A DNA stretch of 64,000 bases, taken from NCBI GenBank assembly GCA_041739085.1, contig JBGSON010000032.1:1-64000 (forward strand), in the 5' to 3' direction. How positions within the stretch are numbered: the stretch's first letter is position 1; each line of letters begins with the position of its first letter. The stretch comes from JBGSON01 sp041739085 (GTDB lineage Bacteria; Patescibacteriota; Gracilibacteria; CAIRYL01). Made by a program: the position numbers and the translations under genes. Under the pieces are notes generated by a model. It was not told where the DNA came from and made no database searches. It saw only the letters and a program-made list of their open reading frames with translations. This document shows positions 9,501 to 17,724 of this stretch, piece after piece.

Positions 9501-10377
9501 CACGCTGGAGTGACCGGATAAATCGGATGCGCTTCAGATGCTTTTTCTGTTTCTGTCCGGTGGATTTTTTCACCTCTGTTTCGAGACCTTCTGCGAGTTC
9601 ATTGAGGTTGATCTGCTGGAGAATAAGCCGGAGGCTTTCTGCGCCGGTCCCCGCCCTGAAGACATGACCAAATTTCATATTGAGTTCGCGGTATTCCAGT
9701 TCGCTCATGAGCGACCATGCCTCGATCGATTCCAGTTCTTTTTTCGCCTTTTCATGAGTTTCGTGGAGTTCATCGATTTTTTTTGCCTGCTCTGCTTCGA
9801 GCAGTTCAAGCGCTTCAGGATTTGCTTTTTTCACCTGCTTCATGTCGAGATACTTCTGCTTGAATTCCTCCCTGATCTTGTTCATGTAGGTCTTGACCTG
9901 AGTATCAAGGTCGGCCATTGCCTCCGTTTTTGCATTCTTATCGATTGAAATGACGATATACGATGCAAAATAAACGACCTGCTCCAGCCCTTTTACCGGG
10001 AGATCGAGAACGAGGCCGATCCGGGAAGGAGTGGAGCGGAGAAACCAGGTGTGGGCGACCGGAACGGCGAGTGATATGTGTCCCATCCGTTCGCGGCGGA
10101 CGATCGATCGGGTAACTTCTACTCCGCACTTTTCGCAGATCACGCCCTTATACCGGATTTTTTTGTACTTTCCACAGTAACACTCCCAGTTTTTTGTCGG
10201 ACCAAAGATCCGCTCGCAAAAGAGTCCGTCGAGCTCCGGTTTTTGAGTTCGGTAATTTATGGTTTCCGGTTTCGTGATCTCTCCGAATGACCAGGAACGG
10301 ATCGCTTCAGGAGAGGCGACTTTAAGTGCTACGGCGTTGAACCGGTCACTGTTCCTTTTTTGGGGAGGATTAAACAT
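6538..10377 (-). CDS. rpoC: DNA-directed RNA polymerase subunit beta'
   Basis: The catalytic subunit of RNA polymerase, 1279 aa, within the range of compact bacterial beta' proteins. The N-terminal zinc ribbon is seen at residues 66-85 (CYCGKYKKIRYKGVICEKCG). The catalytic Mg-binding motif NADFDGDQMAVH lies in the first half, and the second zinc site (TAGGICQKCYGRDLG), the trigger-loop region (ESDCGNPEPL to IGEPGTQLTMRTFHMGG) and a normal C-terminal end are all present. It is separated from rpoB by ssb, an unusual order. The ATG at 10377 follows a CU-rich leader without a Shine-Dalgarno motif. Confidence 0.98.
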   Translation of the reverse strand: MFNPPQKRNSDRFNAVALKVASPEAIRSWSFGEITKPETINYRTQKPELDGLFCERIFGPTKNWECYCGKYKKIRYKGVICEKCGVEVTRSIVRRERMGHISLAVPVAHTWFLRSTPSRIGLVLDLPVKGLEQVVYFASYIVISIDKNAKTEAMADLDTQVKTYMNKIREEFKQKYLDMKQVKKANPEALELLEAEQAKKIDELHETHEKAKKELESIEAWSLMSELEYRELNMKFGHVFRAGTGAESLRLILQQINLNELAEGLETEVKKSTGQKQKKHLKRIRFIRSLQRANIRPEWMILAELPVIPPDLRPMVQLDGGRFAASDLNDLYRRIINRNNRLKRLIAIGAPEVICRNEKRMLQEAVDTLLNNSPRGGRAVFTSGDRRKLRSLSDMLKGKQGRFRQNLLGKRVDYSGRSVIVVGPELQLDQCGLPKELAMKLFKPFIIGELIRGEFAHNVKGAEKIIQSGKKIVWDILDDVIKGKYVLLNRAPTLHRLGIQAFSPVLIEGKAIQIHPLVCAAFNADFDGDQMAVHLPLSTEAQREAREIMVSDKNLLKPSSGEPIITPTQDMVLGVYYLTQTHDGKKGEGMIFATPEQATYAHDLGHVDLQAKIKTRIEGKLTETTVGRIIFNTVFPAGTPFANQTFGKKHLERIISDYYDTTDTVTTARITDRIKKLGFDYATKSGITIGMNDMQIPKEKTGIIREATDKVLKINEHYQKGLITDNERYNHTIKIWAQAKSDISVVMIKNYETLPENDIFYMIDSGARGNWGQVTQLCGIKGLVASPSGRTIELPIKANLKEGFSILEYFIATHGGRKGKSDTALKTAEAGYLTRRLVDAVQDIIIRESDCGNPEPLEITRSGSQSIGEKFERRIYGRTLCEHIIDPKTKEVIGKKDEEIDNAMVREIQKRLIERVVVRSIMNCQTAGGICQKCYGRDLGTNKTVEVGTPIGIIAAQSIGEPGTQLTMRTFHMGGVAEGADITQGLTRVEELFEARPPKTPAVLSDIAGVAHIEHGDHEVFLHIKSQNLGEDHYVIGDHAKTSVKEGDLVKENQILAKGQKIIRALYSGKVIRIDDKSIVVKHTKKAEKTYSFRSTDVLKIEDGDEVKIGDALTYGHYNLRELLEKTETKTVQRYITNEVQSIYASQGQTINDKHIEIIVKEMFSRVRIIDPGDIPDVLPGETLDFHKIKNFLRDNPKKKHPQYERLILGLTRISLATDSWLSAASFQETIRVLVNASTTGKVDYLDGLKENVIIGKLIPAGSIFRKKYYQLKEKENVQ

Positions 10378-10425
10378 AGTGTTGGAGGAAATAGAAAAAG
10401 AGAGTTGCGGGAAAGATGAGAAGGA

Positions 10426-10914
10426 CTAGCTCTTCTTGCCATTTGATGCCGAAGAACCTTCGTTTGGAGAAATATCTGCGAAAAAATCATCGTCGAGACC
10501 TTCGGGAGGAAGCGCTCCATCATTCTCTTCGGGAGGAGAGCTCAAATCCGGTTGAACATGAGGTGAAGCCGCTTCACTGGATGGTCTCTTTTCCAGCATG
10601 ATCATATCGGAGATGACGACCTCAGTCCGGAATATCTTCACTCCGGTTTCGTGATCCCACGAACGTGTCTTGAGGTATCCTTCGAGGTACACAAGTTTTC
10701 CTTTCTCAAGATATTGGATGCAGAGTTCTGCGAGTCTTCCCCACGCGACGACGTTGTGATATTCCGCAAGGGTTTTTTTCTGTCCATCACCGCCGACCCA
10801 TTCCCGGTTTGTTGCGACCCCAAAAGTAGCAATGGTCTGACCGGAAGAAGTTTTTCTCATCTCCGGGTTCCTGGTCACATTTCCAACGATGATGACTTTA
10901 TTGATACTTCTCAT
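10426..10914 (-). CDS. ssb: Single-stranded DNA-binding protein, inserted between rpoB and rpoC
   Basis: A 162-aa SSB. The OB fold occupies residues 1-108, starting MRSINKVIIVGNVTRNPEMR and including EYHNVVAWGRLAELC and GKLVYLEGYLKTRSW. A Pro/Ser/Glu-rich tail follows. The usual acidic tip that recruits partner proteins (DDDIPF-like at the extreme end) is not terminal: an LDDDFFADI block sits about 20 residues upstream, followed by a Ser/Lys-rich end. It lies 31 bp after rpoB and 48 bp before rpoC on the same strand, so it should be co-transcribed with RNA polymerase. Being lodged in that operon is atypical of bacteria. Confidence 0.95.
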   Translation of the reverse strand: MRSINKVIIVGNVTRNPEMRKTSSGQTIATFGVATNREWVGGDGQKKTLAEYHNVVAWGRLAELCIQYLEKGKLVYLEGYLKTRSWDHETGVKIFRTEVVISDMIMLEKRPSSEAASPHVQPDLSSPPEENDGALPPEGLDDDFFADISPNEGSSASNGKKS

Positions 10915-10945
10915 ATGAGATTAAAAAAATCAAAGTGCGAAAAAC

Positions 10946-13900
10946 TCATGATTCCTCAGAAGAAGATTCATCCTTATTCTCTGATGATTCGGTCTCGACT
11001 TCCTCTTCGCTCACTTTCGCGGTTTTCAGTTCTCCGTGGAGGTCATGCTCGATCTCGAGTTCTGATTCATTGACCGCTTCTTCGAGCTCAGACATGCGGT
11101 CCGTTTCCGGTATGATCTCGTCCACCGATTCTTCAGGAGGGAGTTCGATGTGTTCGACTCTTCCCTCTTTCTCTTCCATGAGATCAACATCGATGCAGAG
11201 TGATTTGAGTTCATGAACGAGGACATTGAAGGATTCCGGCGTGCTCGGTTTCCGGATCTCTTCGCCCTTGACGATGCTTTCGTACGCCTTCGCTCTCCCG
11301 ACGACATCGTCAGATTTGATGGTGAGCATTTCCTGAAGCGTATGAGCGGCGCCGTATGCTTCGAGAGCCCAGACTTCCATTTCTCCAAACCTCTGTCCTC
11401 CATGCTGAGCCTTCCCTCCGAGGGGCTGCTGCGTGACTATGGAATAGGGACCAACGGAGCGGGCATGGAGTTTATCTTCGACGAGATGGGAGAGTTTCAG
11501 GATATAGCCGTATCCCACGGTCGTGCGGTGAGAAAACGCATCTCCGGTCCTTCCGTCATAGAGCTGGATCTTTCCATCTTCCGGAAGATCCGCAGCCTTT
11601 AAGAGTTCCGTGATCATGGGAGGCGTGATCCCGTTTAGCACCGGAGTTGCAAATCGGACCCCGAGTTTGCTTGCAGCCCAGCCGAGATGAGTCTCCAGGA
11701 TCTGTCCGATGTTCATGCGGGAGGCCACTCCGAGAGGATTGAGGATGATATCCACGGGTGTTCCATCCGGAAGGAACGGCATGTCTTCCGAGGAAACGAT
11801 CCTTGAGACGACTCCTTTGTTTCCGTGCCGGCCAGCCATCTTGTCCCCGACCTGGATCTTGCGGGTCTTCGCGACAAAGGCGCGGACCTGTTTGATGACA
11901 CCCTGAGGGAGATTGGCACCGGCATCGCGGGAGAATATCTGGATATCTACGACCTTTCCTCCTTCTCCTCCGGGGAGTCTCAGCGAGGTATCTTTCACAT
12001 CTTTCGCTTTTTCTCCGAAGATCGCCTGGAGGAGACGTTCTTCCGGAGTGAGCTCCGTTTCTCCCTTCGGAGTGATCTTCCCGACGAGGATGTCTCCTTC
12101 CTGGATCATAGATCCGATGCGGATGATCCCGTCTGCGTCAAGATCCTTGAGCTTCGATTCACCGACATTCGGAATATCGCGGGTGATCATTTCGGGACCG
12201 AGTTTTGTATCCCGGACGTCGACCGTGAAGCTTTCAATATGAATAGAGTCATAGATCGCATTTCTCACCATCCGGTTCGAGAGGATGATTGCATCTTCAT
12301 AATTATATCCCTGCCATGCCATGTAGGCGACGAGGAGGTTTCTTCCCAGTGCGATCTCTCCGTGCTCCACTGCGGATCCGTCGGCAAGAGGCTGGCCTTT
12401 TTTCACGGTATCCCCTTTGTTGACGACAGGGCGGGCATGGAAGCAGGTCGCTTGGTTTGAGCGCATGAAATTGATGAGACTGTAGACGACTTTGTTCCCG
12501 CTTTCGTAGAGGACGGTCACCTGAGAAGCATCGACGCTCACGACCTGGCCGTCTTCATCCGCGACGATAGATTCCCCGGAGGAACGGGCGACAGTTCCCT
12601 CAAATCCGGTTCCGACGAGAGGAGATTCCGGATGCAAGAGGGGTACCGCCTGGCGCTGCATGTTGGATCCCATGGAAGCCCTCGTGTTGTCATCATGTTC
12701 GAGAAACGGGATAAGGGATGTCGTTTCAGAGATGATCTGTTTCGGAGAGATGTCGATGTGGGTCACGTTCTGATTGCTCACAAGACTCGCCTCACCGTTC
12801 TTTCTGGCGGAAACATCCTCTTCGAGGAACTGTCCCAGAGAATCGATTTTTGTGTTCGCCTGAGCGACAACGAGGGTTTTTTCGGAATCCGCATCATAGT
12901 ATTTCACTTCTTTCGTGAGATATGCCCGGACTTTCACTTCCTTCAAAGTCTTATCTTTCGATAATTCCTTCGCCATCTTTTCTGTGATGACATCTCCCGG
13001 CTTCCCGACTTTCTGGATTTTTTCCTCCAGGATCTTTCCGGTGAGTTTTGCCGGTATATTCGGGACCGTATGAGAGACCGTCCGGAATGGAGTCTCGATG
13101 AATCCGTACAAATTCACTTTCGCATAGGTCGCAAGGTGGACAACGAGACCGATATTCGGGCCTTCGGGGGTTGAGATCGGGCAGATCCTTCCGTAATGGG
13201 AGGAATGCACGTCGCGGACGTCAAAACTCGCTCGTTCCCGGGAAAGACCACCGGGTCCCATGGCGGAAAGACGCCTCTTGTGGGAGAGTTCGGAGAGGGG
13301 ATTCGTCTGGTCCATGAACTGGGAGAGCTGAGAGCTTGCGAAAAACTCTCTCATCGCCGCGGTGATGGGCCTTGAGTTGATGAGCTGGGTCGGAGTCACT
13401 GTTTCCAGGTCGACGACCGTCATGCGGTCTTTTGCGATCCGGTCAGTCCGCATGAGTCCGACTCTGAATTTATTCTGGACAAGTTCGCCGACGCTCCTCA
13501 CCCTTCGATTGGAGAGATGGTCGATGTCATCTTCGAGGGGGGCCTTGTTGTTGAGGCGAACGAGTTCCTTGATGATGTTCACAAAGTCCTCGACCTGGAA
13601 TGTCCGGTATTTATAATCATTGCTGAATGTCGTTCCGAACCGTTTGTTGAGTTTATACCGCGCGATCGGCCCCATGTCATACCGCTTGAAATCATGGAAC
13701 ATGGCGTCGATGAGGGATTTCGCATTTTCTGCGGTCGCCAGATCACCGGGCCGGATTTTCCGGTAAATAGACTGGTATGCTTCGGGGACGGTTTTGATCG
13801 GATCCCGGTCAAGAGTGATAAGGACGCCGTTCGTCTTAATATTTTCCTGGAAGTCAGCAAACTCCTTCATGATCTTTCCATCAGAATCATAACCGAATAT

Positions 13901-14548
13901 CCGGAGGAGCTGCGTCACGGGGATCTTCCTCTTCCGGTCGATCTTCACCGTGATGACGCCTTTTTTGTCGGTCTCCACCTCAAGCCAGACACCGCGTTTC
14001 GGGATGATCTTCGCGTTGAAAGCACCGGAAACAACGGGGTTCCGGGAGAAAAAGGCTCCGGGAGAACGGACGATCTGATTCACCACCACTCTCTCGATCC
14101 CATTCACGACGAATGTCCCTTTGTCCGTCATGAGGGGGATGGCCCCGAGGAATACTTCCTGCTCTTTGATTTCCCCCGTCTCCTTGTTCACGAGCTTTAC
14201 CCTGACCTTGAGGTTTGCTTCATAAGAGACATTGTTCCGCTTCGCTTCCGCGGCAGTGAATTTCGGCTTGTCGAAAGAATGTTTCAGGAAATAAAGCTCC
14301 ATCTTCTTTCCCGAGAAATCAGTGATCGGAGAGACTTCATCCAGGAGCTCTCGGATACCTTCCTGGAGGAACCATTCGAATGAATTGAGCTGGACTTCGA
14401 TGAGATTCGGAAGAGGATAGATCTCTTCTCCTTCGGTCAAAAAGAGGCGGTCATTTTCTCGCTTCTTGATCGAAAACGGGAGATTTTTTGTAATTTGGGG
14501 GGAAGTTTTTTTCGCAACGGGAGCGGTTGAGCGTTTTACCTTTGGCAT
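10946..14548 (-). CDS. rpoB: DNA-directed RNA polymerase subunit beta
   Basis: The beta subunit, 1200 aa from the ATG at 14548 ([14 protein letters not shown]). The frame is open back to 14653, but the extra 35 residues do not look conserved. The rifampicin-pocket region reads [30 protein letters not shown]-like, with [13 protein letters not shown] in place of the common [22 protein letters not shown] and the C-terminal [19 protein letters not shown] are intact. An acidic tail (about 90 residues rich in Glu, Ser and Asp) extends beyond the normal end. The promoter lies about 120 bp upstream. Confidence 0.98.
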   Translation of the reverse strand: [1200 protein letters not shown]

Positions 14549-14666
14549 AGCAATGGAAAAAGCAGGAGTGGAAGACGCAGAGCTCCGGCGAGAAAAACTC
14601 TCCGGATGCTCTTCATGTCCCCATTCCACAACGCAGTCGCTATCGGAGGACAAAACATGTGAAATT

Positions 14667-14694
14667 ATTTTAATGAATTTTGAAGTTATTGCAA
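14667..14694 (-). promoter_or_regulatory. Promoter of rpoB operon
   Basis: On the minus strand, TTGCAA (14689-14694), a 16-bp spacer and TAAAAT (14667-14672). This leaves a leader of about 110 nt containing an imperfect CCGG-closed hairpin. The purQ promoter has the same boxes and spacing. The gap 14549-14887 otherwise holds only simple repeats. Confidence 0.6.
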
Positions 14695-14725
14695 GCTGAT
14701 TTTTGTTGAGGAGAAAAATCAGTGT

Positions 14726-14802
14726 TTAAGTGCGTAAGCGGACAAGCACGCAAGCAGGAAGGCGAGATCGGCAACTTTCTAACTTTCTACTTTTAAACTT
14801 TT
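14726..14802. repeat. Degenerate short-period repeats in rpoB upstream region
   Basis: Two simple-repeat styles sit side by side: AAGCGGACAAGCACGCAAGC-type units, then AACTTTCTAACTTTCTAC-type units. Confidence 0.65.
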
Positions 14803-14887
14803 CAAATCCGTCCTACGGGCTTTCCCATTCCCGTTTTCATGAAAATGTGATACGATGAGATGAGTGGATTATATATATCGATGAGTT

Positions 14888-15619
14888 ATGGAATATTTCT
14901 CGTGGGAAAAGACAGCAGATATTGCGGGCACATTTCTTGATGCAAGCAGAGAAAGCCTGATGAAGATCGTCCAGGTCATCCCTGACGCACTGCTGGCATT
15001 GGGGATCATAATCCTCGGCTGGTTTCTCGGGAGTATCGCGAGCAAAGGGATCCAGAAACTGGGGAATAAGCTCAAACTCTCCTTTTTTTCCAATAAGATT
15101 GGATTCTCAAGGCTTCTTGTGAGGGCGAACATCAAGTCTCCTCCCTCGAAAGTGATCGGTGAGTTCCTCAAGGGATACATCATCGTCATCTTTGTCATCG
15201 GCGCGTCGAACATCCTCGGATTTTCGCAGATCGCTGAATTCCTCGACGATATCATCGCCTATATCCCGAATGTTCTCATCGCCCTTATTATCGTTCTCTT
15301 CGGAACAAGCGTCGCTGATACCGTCAGTGCGATCATCGGGAACACCCTCCGTCTTGCGCATTCAAAAGCGGCAAAGATCCTTTCTCTCGTTGCGAAAGGC
15401 ATCATCGTGACTTTTTCCGTCATGGCGGCACTCTTTCAGATGAAGATCGCTGCCGATCTCGTCCAGATCCTCTTTGCCGGACTTATTGCCATGATCGCCC
15501 TCGCCGGGGGTCTCGCGTTCGGACTCGGAGGGAAAGATGTTGTCCGTGAGCTCCTCGAAGATCTCAAAAAACTTCCCCATAACCATAAAGAGGAAAGCAA
15601 GAAACAGAAAACAAAATAG
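14888..15619 (+). CDS. Conserved TM-helix membrane protein (MscS-related family)
   Basis: 243 aa with four or five hydrophobic helices near residues 35-55, 92-115, 122-150, 170-195 and 198-218. The pattern of paired helices ending in GLAFGLGGKDVVRELLED is the signature of the conserved TM-helix family related to small mechanosensitive channels. Unlike true MscS it lacks the beta and alpha-beta cytoplasmic domains after the last helix and ends in a short Lys/His/Glu-rich tail. It may form a small channel or stabilise one; the exact role is unknown. It is transcribed divergently from rpoB. Confidence 0.8.
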   Translation: MEYFSWEKTADIAGTFLDASRESLMKIVQVIPDALLALGIIILGWFLGSIASKGIQKLGNKLKLSFFSNKIGFSRLLVRANIKSPPSKVIGEFLKGYIIVIFVIGASNILGFSQIAEFLDDIIAYIPNVLIALIIVLFGTSVADTVSAIIGNTLRLAHSKAAKILSLVAKGIIVTFSVMAALFQMKIAADLVQILFAGLIAMIALAGGLAFGLGGKDVVRELLEDLKKLPHNHKEESKKQKTK

Positions 15620-15694
15620 AGAGATCCCGCTTCAAATTCGGCCAGGGGAGCGCAAATTGACCTAATGTTAAAAATAAGTAAAAAAACTTAGAAA

Positions 15695-16030
15695 ATGGAT
15701 AGGAATAAATATTTACTGTTACTGGCTCAAAGAGCTGAAAGACTTCCACTGGGGATTCTGGAAGATATTACAAAAAACGCGAAATCTTTTAGCAGCGAAA
15801 AAACGGAGAAATTAATCGGGATTTTTGAAAAAGCGGAGAAGAGACTGCATATGATCAACAATGGTCAAGAGAGAGCAGTGATGAATGGGATGGAACAGGA
15901 AAAAATGGCAAGTCTCGTTCAAAAGAAGCAAGTGATGAAAATATCTATTCAAGAAAGGGAACGTCAATCAAAAAATGAAGAAGAGGCAATTTTGGATCAT
16001 CTCATTTTCGAATTAAATACAGTCCGTTGA
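15695..16030 (+). CDS. Hypothetical protein, 111 aa
   Basis: Not recognised. It is helical and charged, with heptad-like Leu/Ile spacing in the first 60 residues (LLLLAQRAERLPLGILEDITKNA) and no membrane segment. A TTGACC box at 15657-15662 with a weak TAAAAA 16 bp downstream may drive it. A ubiquitin-like ligation role is sometimes suggested for small CPR proteins, but nothing here supports it. Confidence 0.5.
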   Translation: MDRNKYLLLLAQRAERLPLGILEDITKNAKSFSSEKTEKLIGIFEKAEKRLHMINNGQERAVMNGMEQEKMASLVQKKQVMKISIQERERQSKNEEEAILDHLIFELNTVR

Positions 16031-16073
16031 TATCAGATTTTTACTTGTGATATCTAGTCTTTTTTTTGATTAT

Positions 16074-16364
16074 ATGGAAAACCCATCTCCATCAATTGAA
16101 ACGAACAACCCCAAGCTCAATGCCAAAGAAGCGACAGAAAAAAAGAGAGATAATGAGCTTCTGGATACTCTAAGAAGCGACAAATTGTCTACCGAAGTGT
16201 CTCATATTCCGGAACGAGGGATCGTAGGGAGTGGAGGTGTTGATAATGGTAATGAAGGAAGCGGAGGGACTGACGAAGGTGTCCTGCACGAAGGAGTCCC
16301 TACACAAAATACAACCCAGAAGAAGGATAGAGGGGGTGTTGAAGGGAGCGGCGGAGACAATTAA
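16074..16364 (+). CDS. Hypothetical low-complexity Gly-rich protein, 96 aa
   Basis: Start set at the ATG at 16074 (MENPSPSIETNNPK); the frame opens at 16047 with a short hydrophobic extension. The first half is charged and polar, and the second half is rich in Gly, Glu, Thr and Asp (GSGGVDNGNEGSGG), with the GSGG motif recurring. It is probably disordered. It ends 19 bp from the convergent rplT gene. No function is assignable and coding status is moderately sure. Confidence 0.45.
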   Translation: MENPSPSIETNNPKLNAKEATEKKRDNELLDTLRSDKLSTEVSHIPERGIVGSGGVDNGNEGSGGTDEGVLHEGVPTQNTTQKKDRGGVEGSGGDN

Positions 16365-16382
16365 CAGACGAAAAAAGGCAAT

Positions 16383-16727
16383 CTATTTCATTACCTTCTC
16401 CACAACCGCGCGGAACGCAGAAGGTTCTTCGATCGCCATATTGGAAAGGACCTTCCGATTGAGGAGCACCATGTTTGTTGTGAGCGCATGCTGAACAGTG
16501 GAATAATTGTATCCCATTTCCTTGAGGGCGGCAGAGATCCGTGCTATCCAGAGCTTCCGGTAATCCCGTTTCTTCGCCTTCCGGTGTTCGTACGCATACA
16601 TCCCGGCCTTCATGACGGCATTTTTTGCCACGGAGTAAACATTTTTTCTTCCGAGGCGATATCCTTTCGCGAGTTTCAGGAGCTTTCTGTGCCTCCGCAC
16701 TCCGGCAAATCCGCTTTTTACTCTCAT
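16383..16727 (-). CDS. rplT: 50S ribosomal protein bL20
   Basis: A 114-aa 23S-binding assembly protein, normal length. Conserved RRHRKLLKLAKGYRLGRKNVYS, AVMKAGMYAYEHRKAKKRDYRKLWIARI-like and NRKVLSNMAIEEPSAF regions are present. It is the third gene of infC-rpmI-rplT, 24 bp after rpmI. In many bacteria L20 represses this operon through leader RNA; no such structure was identified here. Confidence 0.97.
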   Translation of the reverse strand: MRVKSGFAGVRRHRKLLKLAKGYRLGRKNVYSVAKNAVMKAGMYAYEHRKAKKRDYRKLWIARISAALKEMGYNYSTVQHALTTNMVLLNRKVLSNMAIEEPSAFRAVVEKVMK

Positions 16728-16751
16728 ATGAAATGAAAAGAAATGATGGAA

Positions 16752-16970
16752 TTAAAGATACGGGGCGATTATTTTCGCTTTTTTCGCGACTCCTTTGCTC
16801 ACCATGAGCGGCCTGTTCGCCGCTTTCTTCTGGCGCTTTGATTTCTGAAGGAGGAGGTGATTTTTTGAGGATTTCTGAACGATCCACTTCCCGCTCCCTG
16901 TTTTCGCAAAGCGTTTTTTCGCAGCGGAGCTGCTTTTTATTTTACCGGTTTTTGGTGCGCCTCTGGCCAT
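16752..16970 (-). CDS. rpmI: 50S ribosomal protein bL35
   Basis: A 72-aa basic protein with the family pattern KTGKIKSSSAAKKRFAKTGS, a KNHLLLQKSKRQK block and a C-terminal VAKKAKIIAPYL. It lies between infC (18 bp) and rplT (24 bp). A CU-rich stretch (CTTTTTCCTTTCTTCCC) directly precedes the ATG. Confidence 0.95.
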   Translation of the reverse strand: MARGAPKTGKIKSSSAAKKRFAKTGSGKWIVQKSSKNHLLLQKSKRQKKAANRPLMVSKGVAKKAKIIAPYL

Positions 16971-16988
16971 GGGAAGAAAGGAAAAAGA

Positions 16989-17522
16989 TTATTCTGATTT
17001 TTGATGCGCTGATGGTTTCAGTTCGACAATGATGTTCCTCCCCTGCTTTTTCGGGTCTTCATCGCATTTTGCGACATCTGCGAGAGATATTTTCATCTCC
17101 TCAATGCGCTTCAGACCGATCTCAGGATGGGATGCTTCACGGCCTCGGAACTGGAGGATGATCTTTACCGAATGCTGTTTCTCAAGGAACTGGCGAGCTC
17201 TCACTACCCGGACCTGGAAATCATGATCCGAGATACGGATACCGAAACGGATTTCTTTCGTCTCGTGGGCTTTTGCAAGCCGTTTCTGCTTGTTCTCCAC
17301 TTTCTTCTGGCGGTAGAGATAGTGACCGAAGTCCATGATCCTGCACACCGGCGGTTCCGCTTTCGGAGAGACTTCTACCAGATCAAGCTGTCTTTCTCTC
17401 GCGATATGGAGTGCCTCCTCGACCCCCATGACTCCGAGCTGGTTGTCATCTTCATCGACGACTCGGATTTTTGGGACGGTAATCTCTTCGTTTTTCCGGA
17501 GAGGTTTTTTTGAAGACACCAA
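16989..17522 (-). CDS. infC: Translation initiation factor IF-3
   Basis: IF-3, 177 aa, binds the 30S subunit and polices start-codon choice. The N-domain starts LRKNEEITVPKIRVVDEDDNQLGVM, the linker is Lys-rich, and the C-domain has KEIRFGIRISDHDF and FRGREASHPEIG. No ATG exists at a sensible position: the frame begins with TTG (17520-17522) followed at once by GTG. This fits the family habit of starting infC with a rare codon so that IF-3 limits its own synthesis. The gene heads infC-rpmI-rplT and has a strong promoter 24 bp upstream. Confidence 0.96.
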   Translation of the reverse strand: MVSSKKPLRKNEEITVPKIRVVDEDDNQLGVMGVEEALHIARERQLDLVEVSPKAEPPVCRIMDFGHYLYRQKKVENKQKRLAKAHETKEIRFGIRISDHDFQVRVVRARQFLEKQHSVKIILQFRGREASHPEIGLKRIEEMKISLADVAKCDEDPKKQGRNIIVELKPSAHQKSE

Positions 17523-17545
17523 AAAAGTGGCAAAAGCGTGACGAG

Positions 17546-17574
17546 ATTCTAATAGAGTTTTCGTAGTGAGTCAA
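17546..17574 (-). promoter_or_regulatory. Promoter of infC-rpmI-rplT
   Basis: On the minus strand, TTGACT (17569-17574), a 17-bp spacer and TAGAAT (17546-17551). The transcript should start about 17 nt before the TTG codon. Confidence 0.8.
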
Positions 17575-17575
17575 A

Positions 17576-17665
17576 TGGAAAGAAGGAAAAAACAGAAAAG
17601 CCAAAACACAAAAGAAAAAAACTATTTTGTTCCTTTCTTTTCTGCTTTGTGTTTTTTCTTTTCTC
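17576..17665. repeat. Period-7 simple repeat with dyad arrangement
   Basis: A-rich heptads (CAGAAAA, GCCAAAA, CACAAAA) are followed by T-rich heptads (CTTTCTT, TTCTGCT, TTGTGTT), forming a loose inverted pair between two divergent promoters. Confidence 0.6.
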
Positions 17666-17674
17666 CTCTCAGAA

Positions 17675-17703
17675 TTGAGTTTTTTATGAATTTTTGATAC
17701 AAT
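17675..17703 (+). promoter_or_regulatory. Promoter of K+-channel-like gene
   Basis: TTGAGT (17675-17680), a 17-bp spacer and TACAAT (17698-17703), about 22 bp before the ATG at 17725. Confidence 0.7.
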
Positions 17704-17724
17704 CATACGAAATGTTTATATTCA

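Noticed and set aside
7936..9513. 525-aa open frame on the plus strand opposite rpoC
   Set aside because: It is the antisense shadow of rpoC: rpoC is intact, and the plus-strand product has the charged, low-complexity look of complementary codons.
14549..14653. N-terminal extension of rpoB to 14653
   Set aside because: The 35 extra residues are unconserved in style, and the predicted promoter and leader leave the ATG at 14548 as the natural start.
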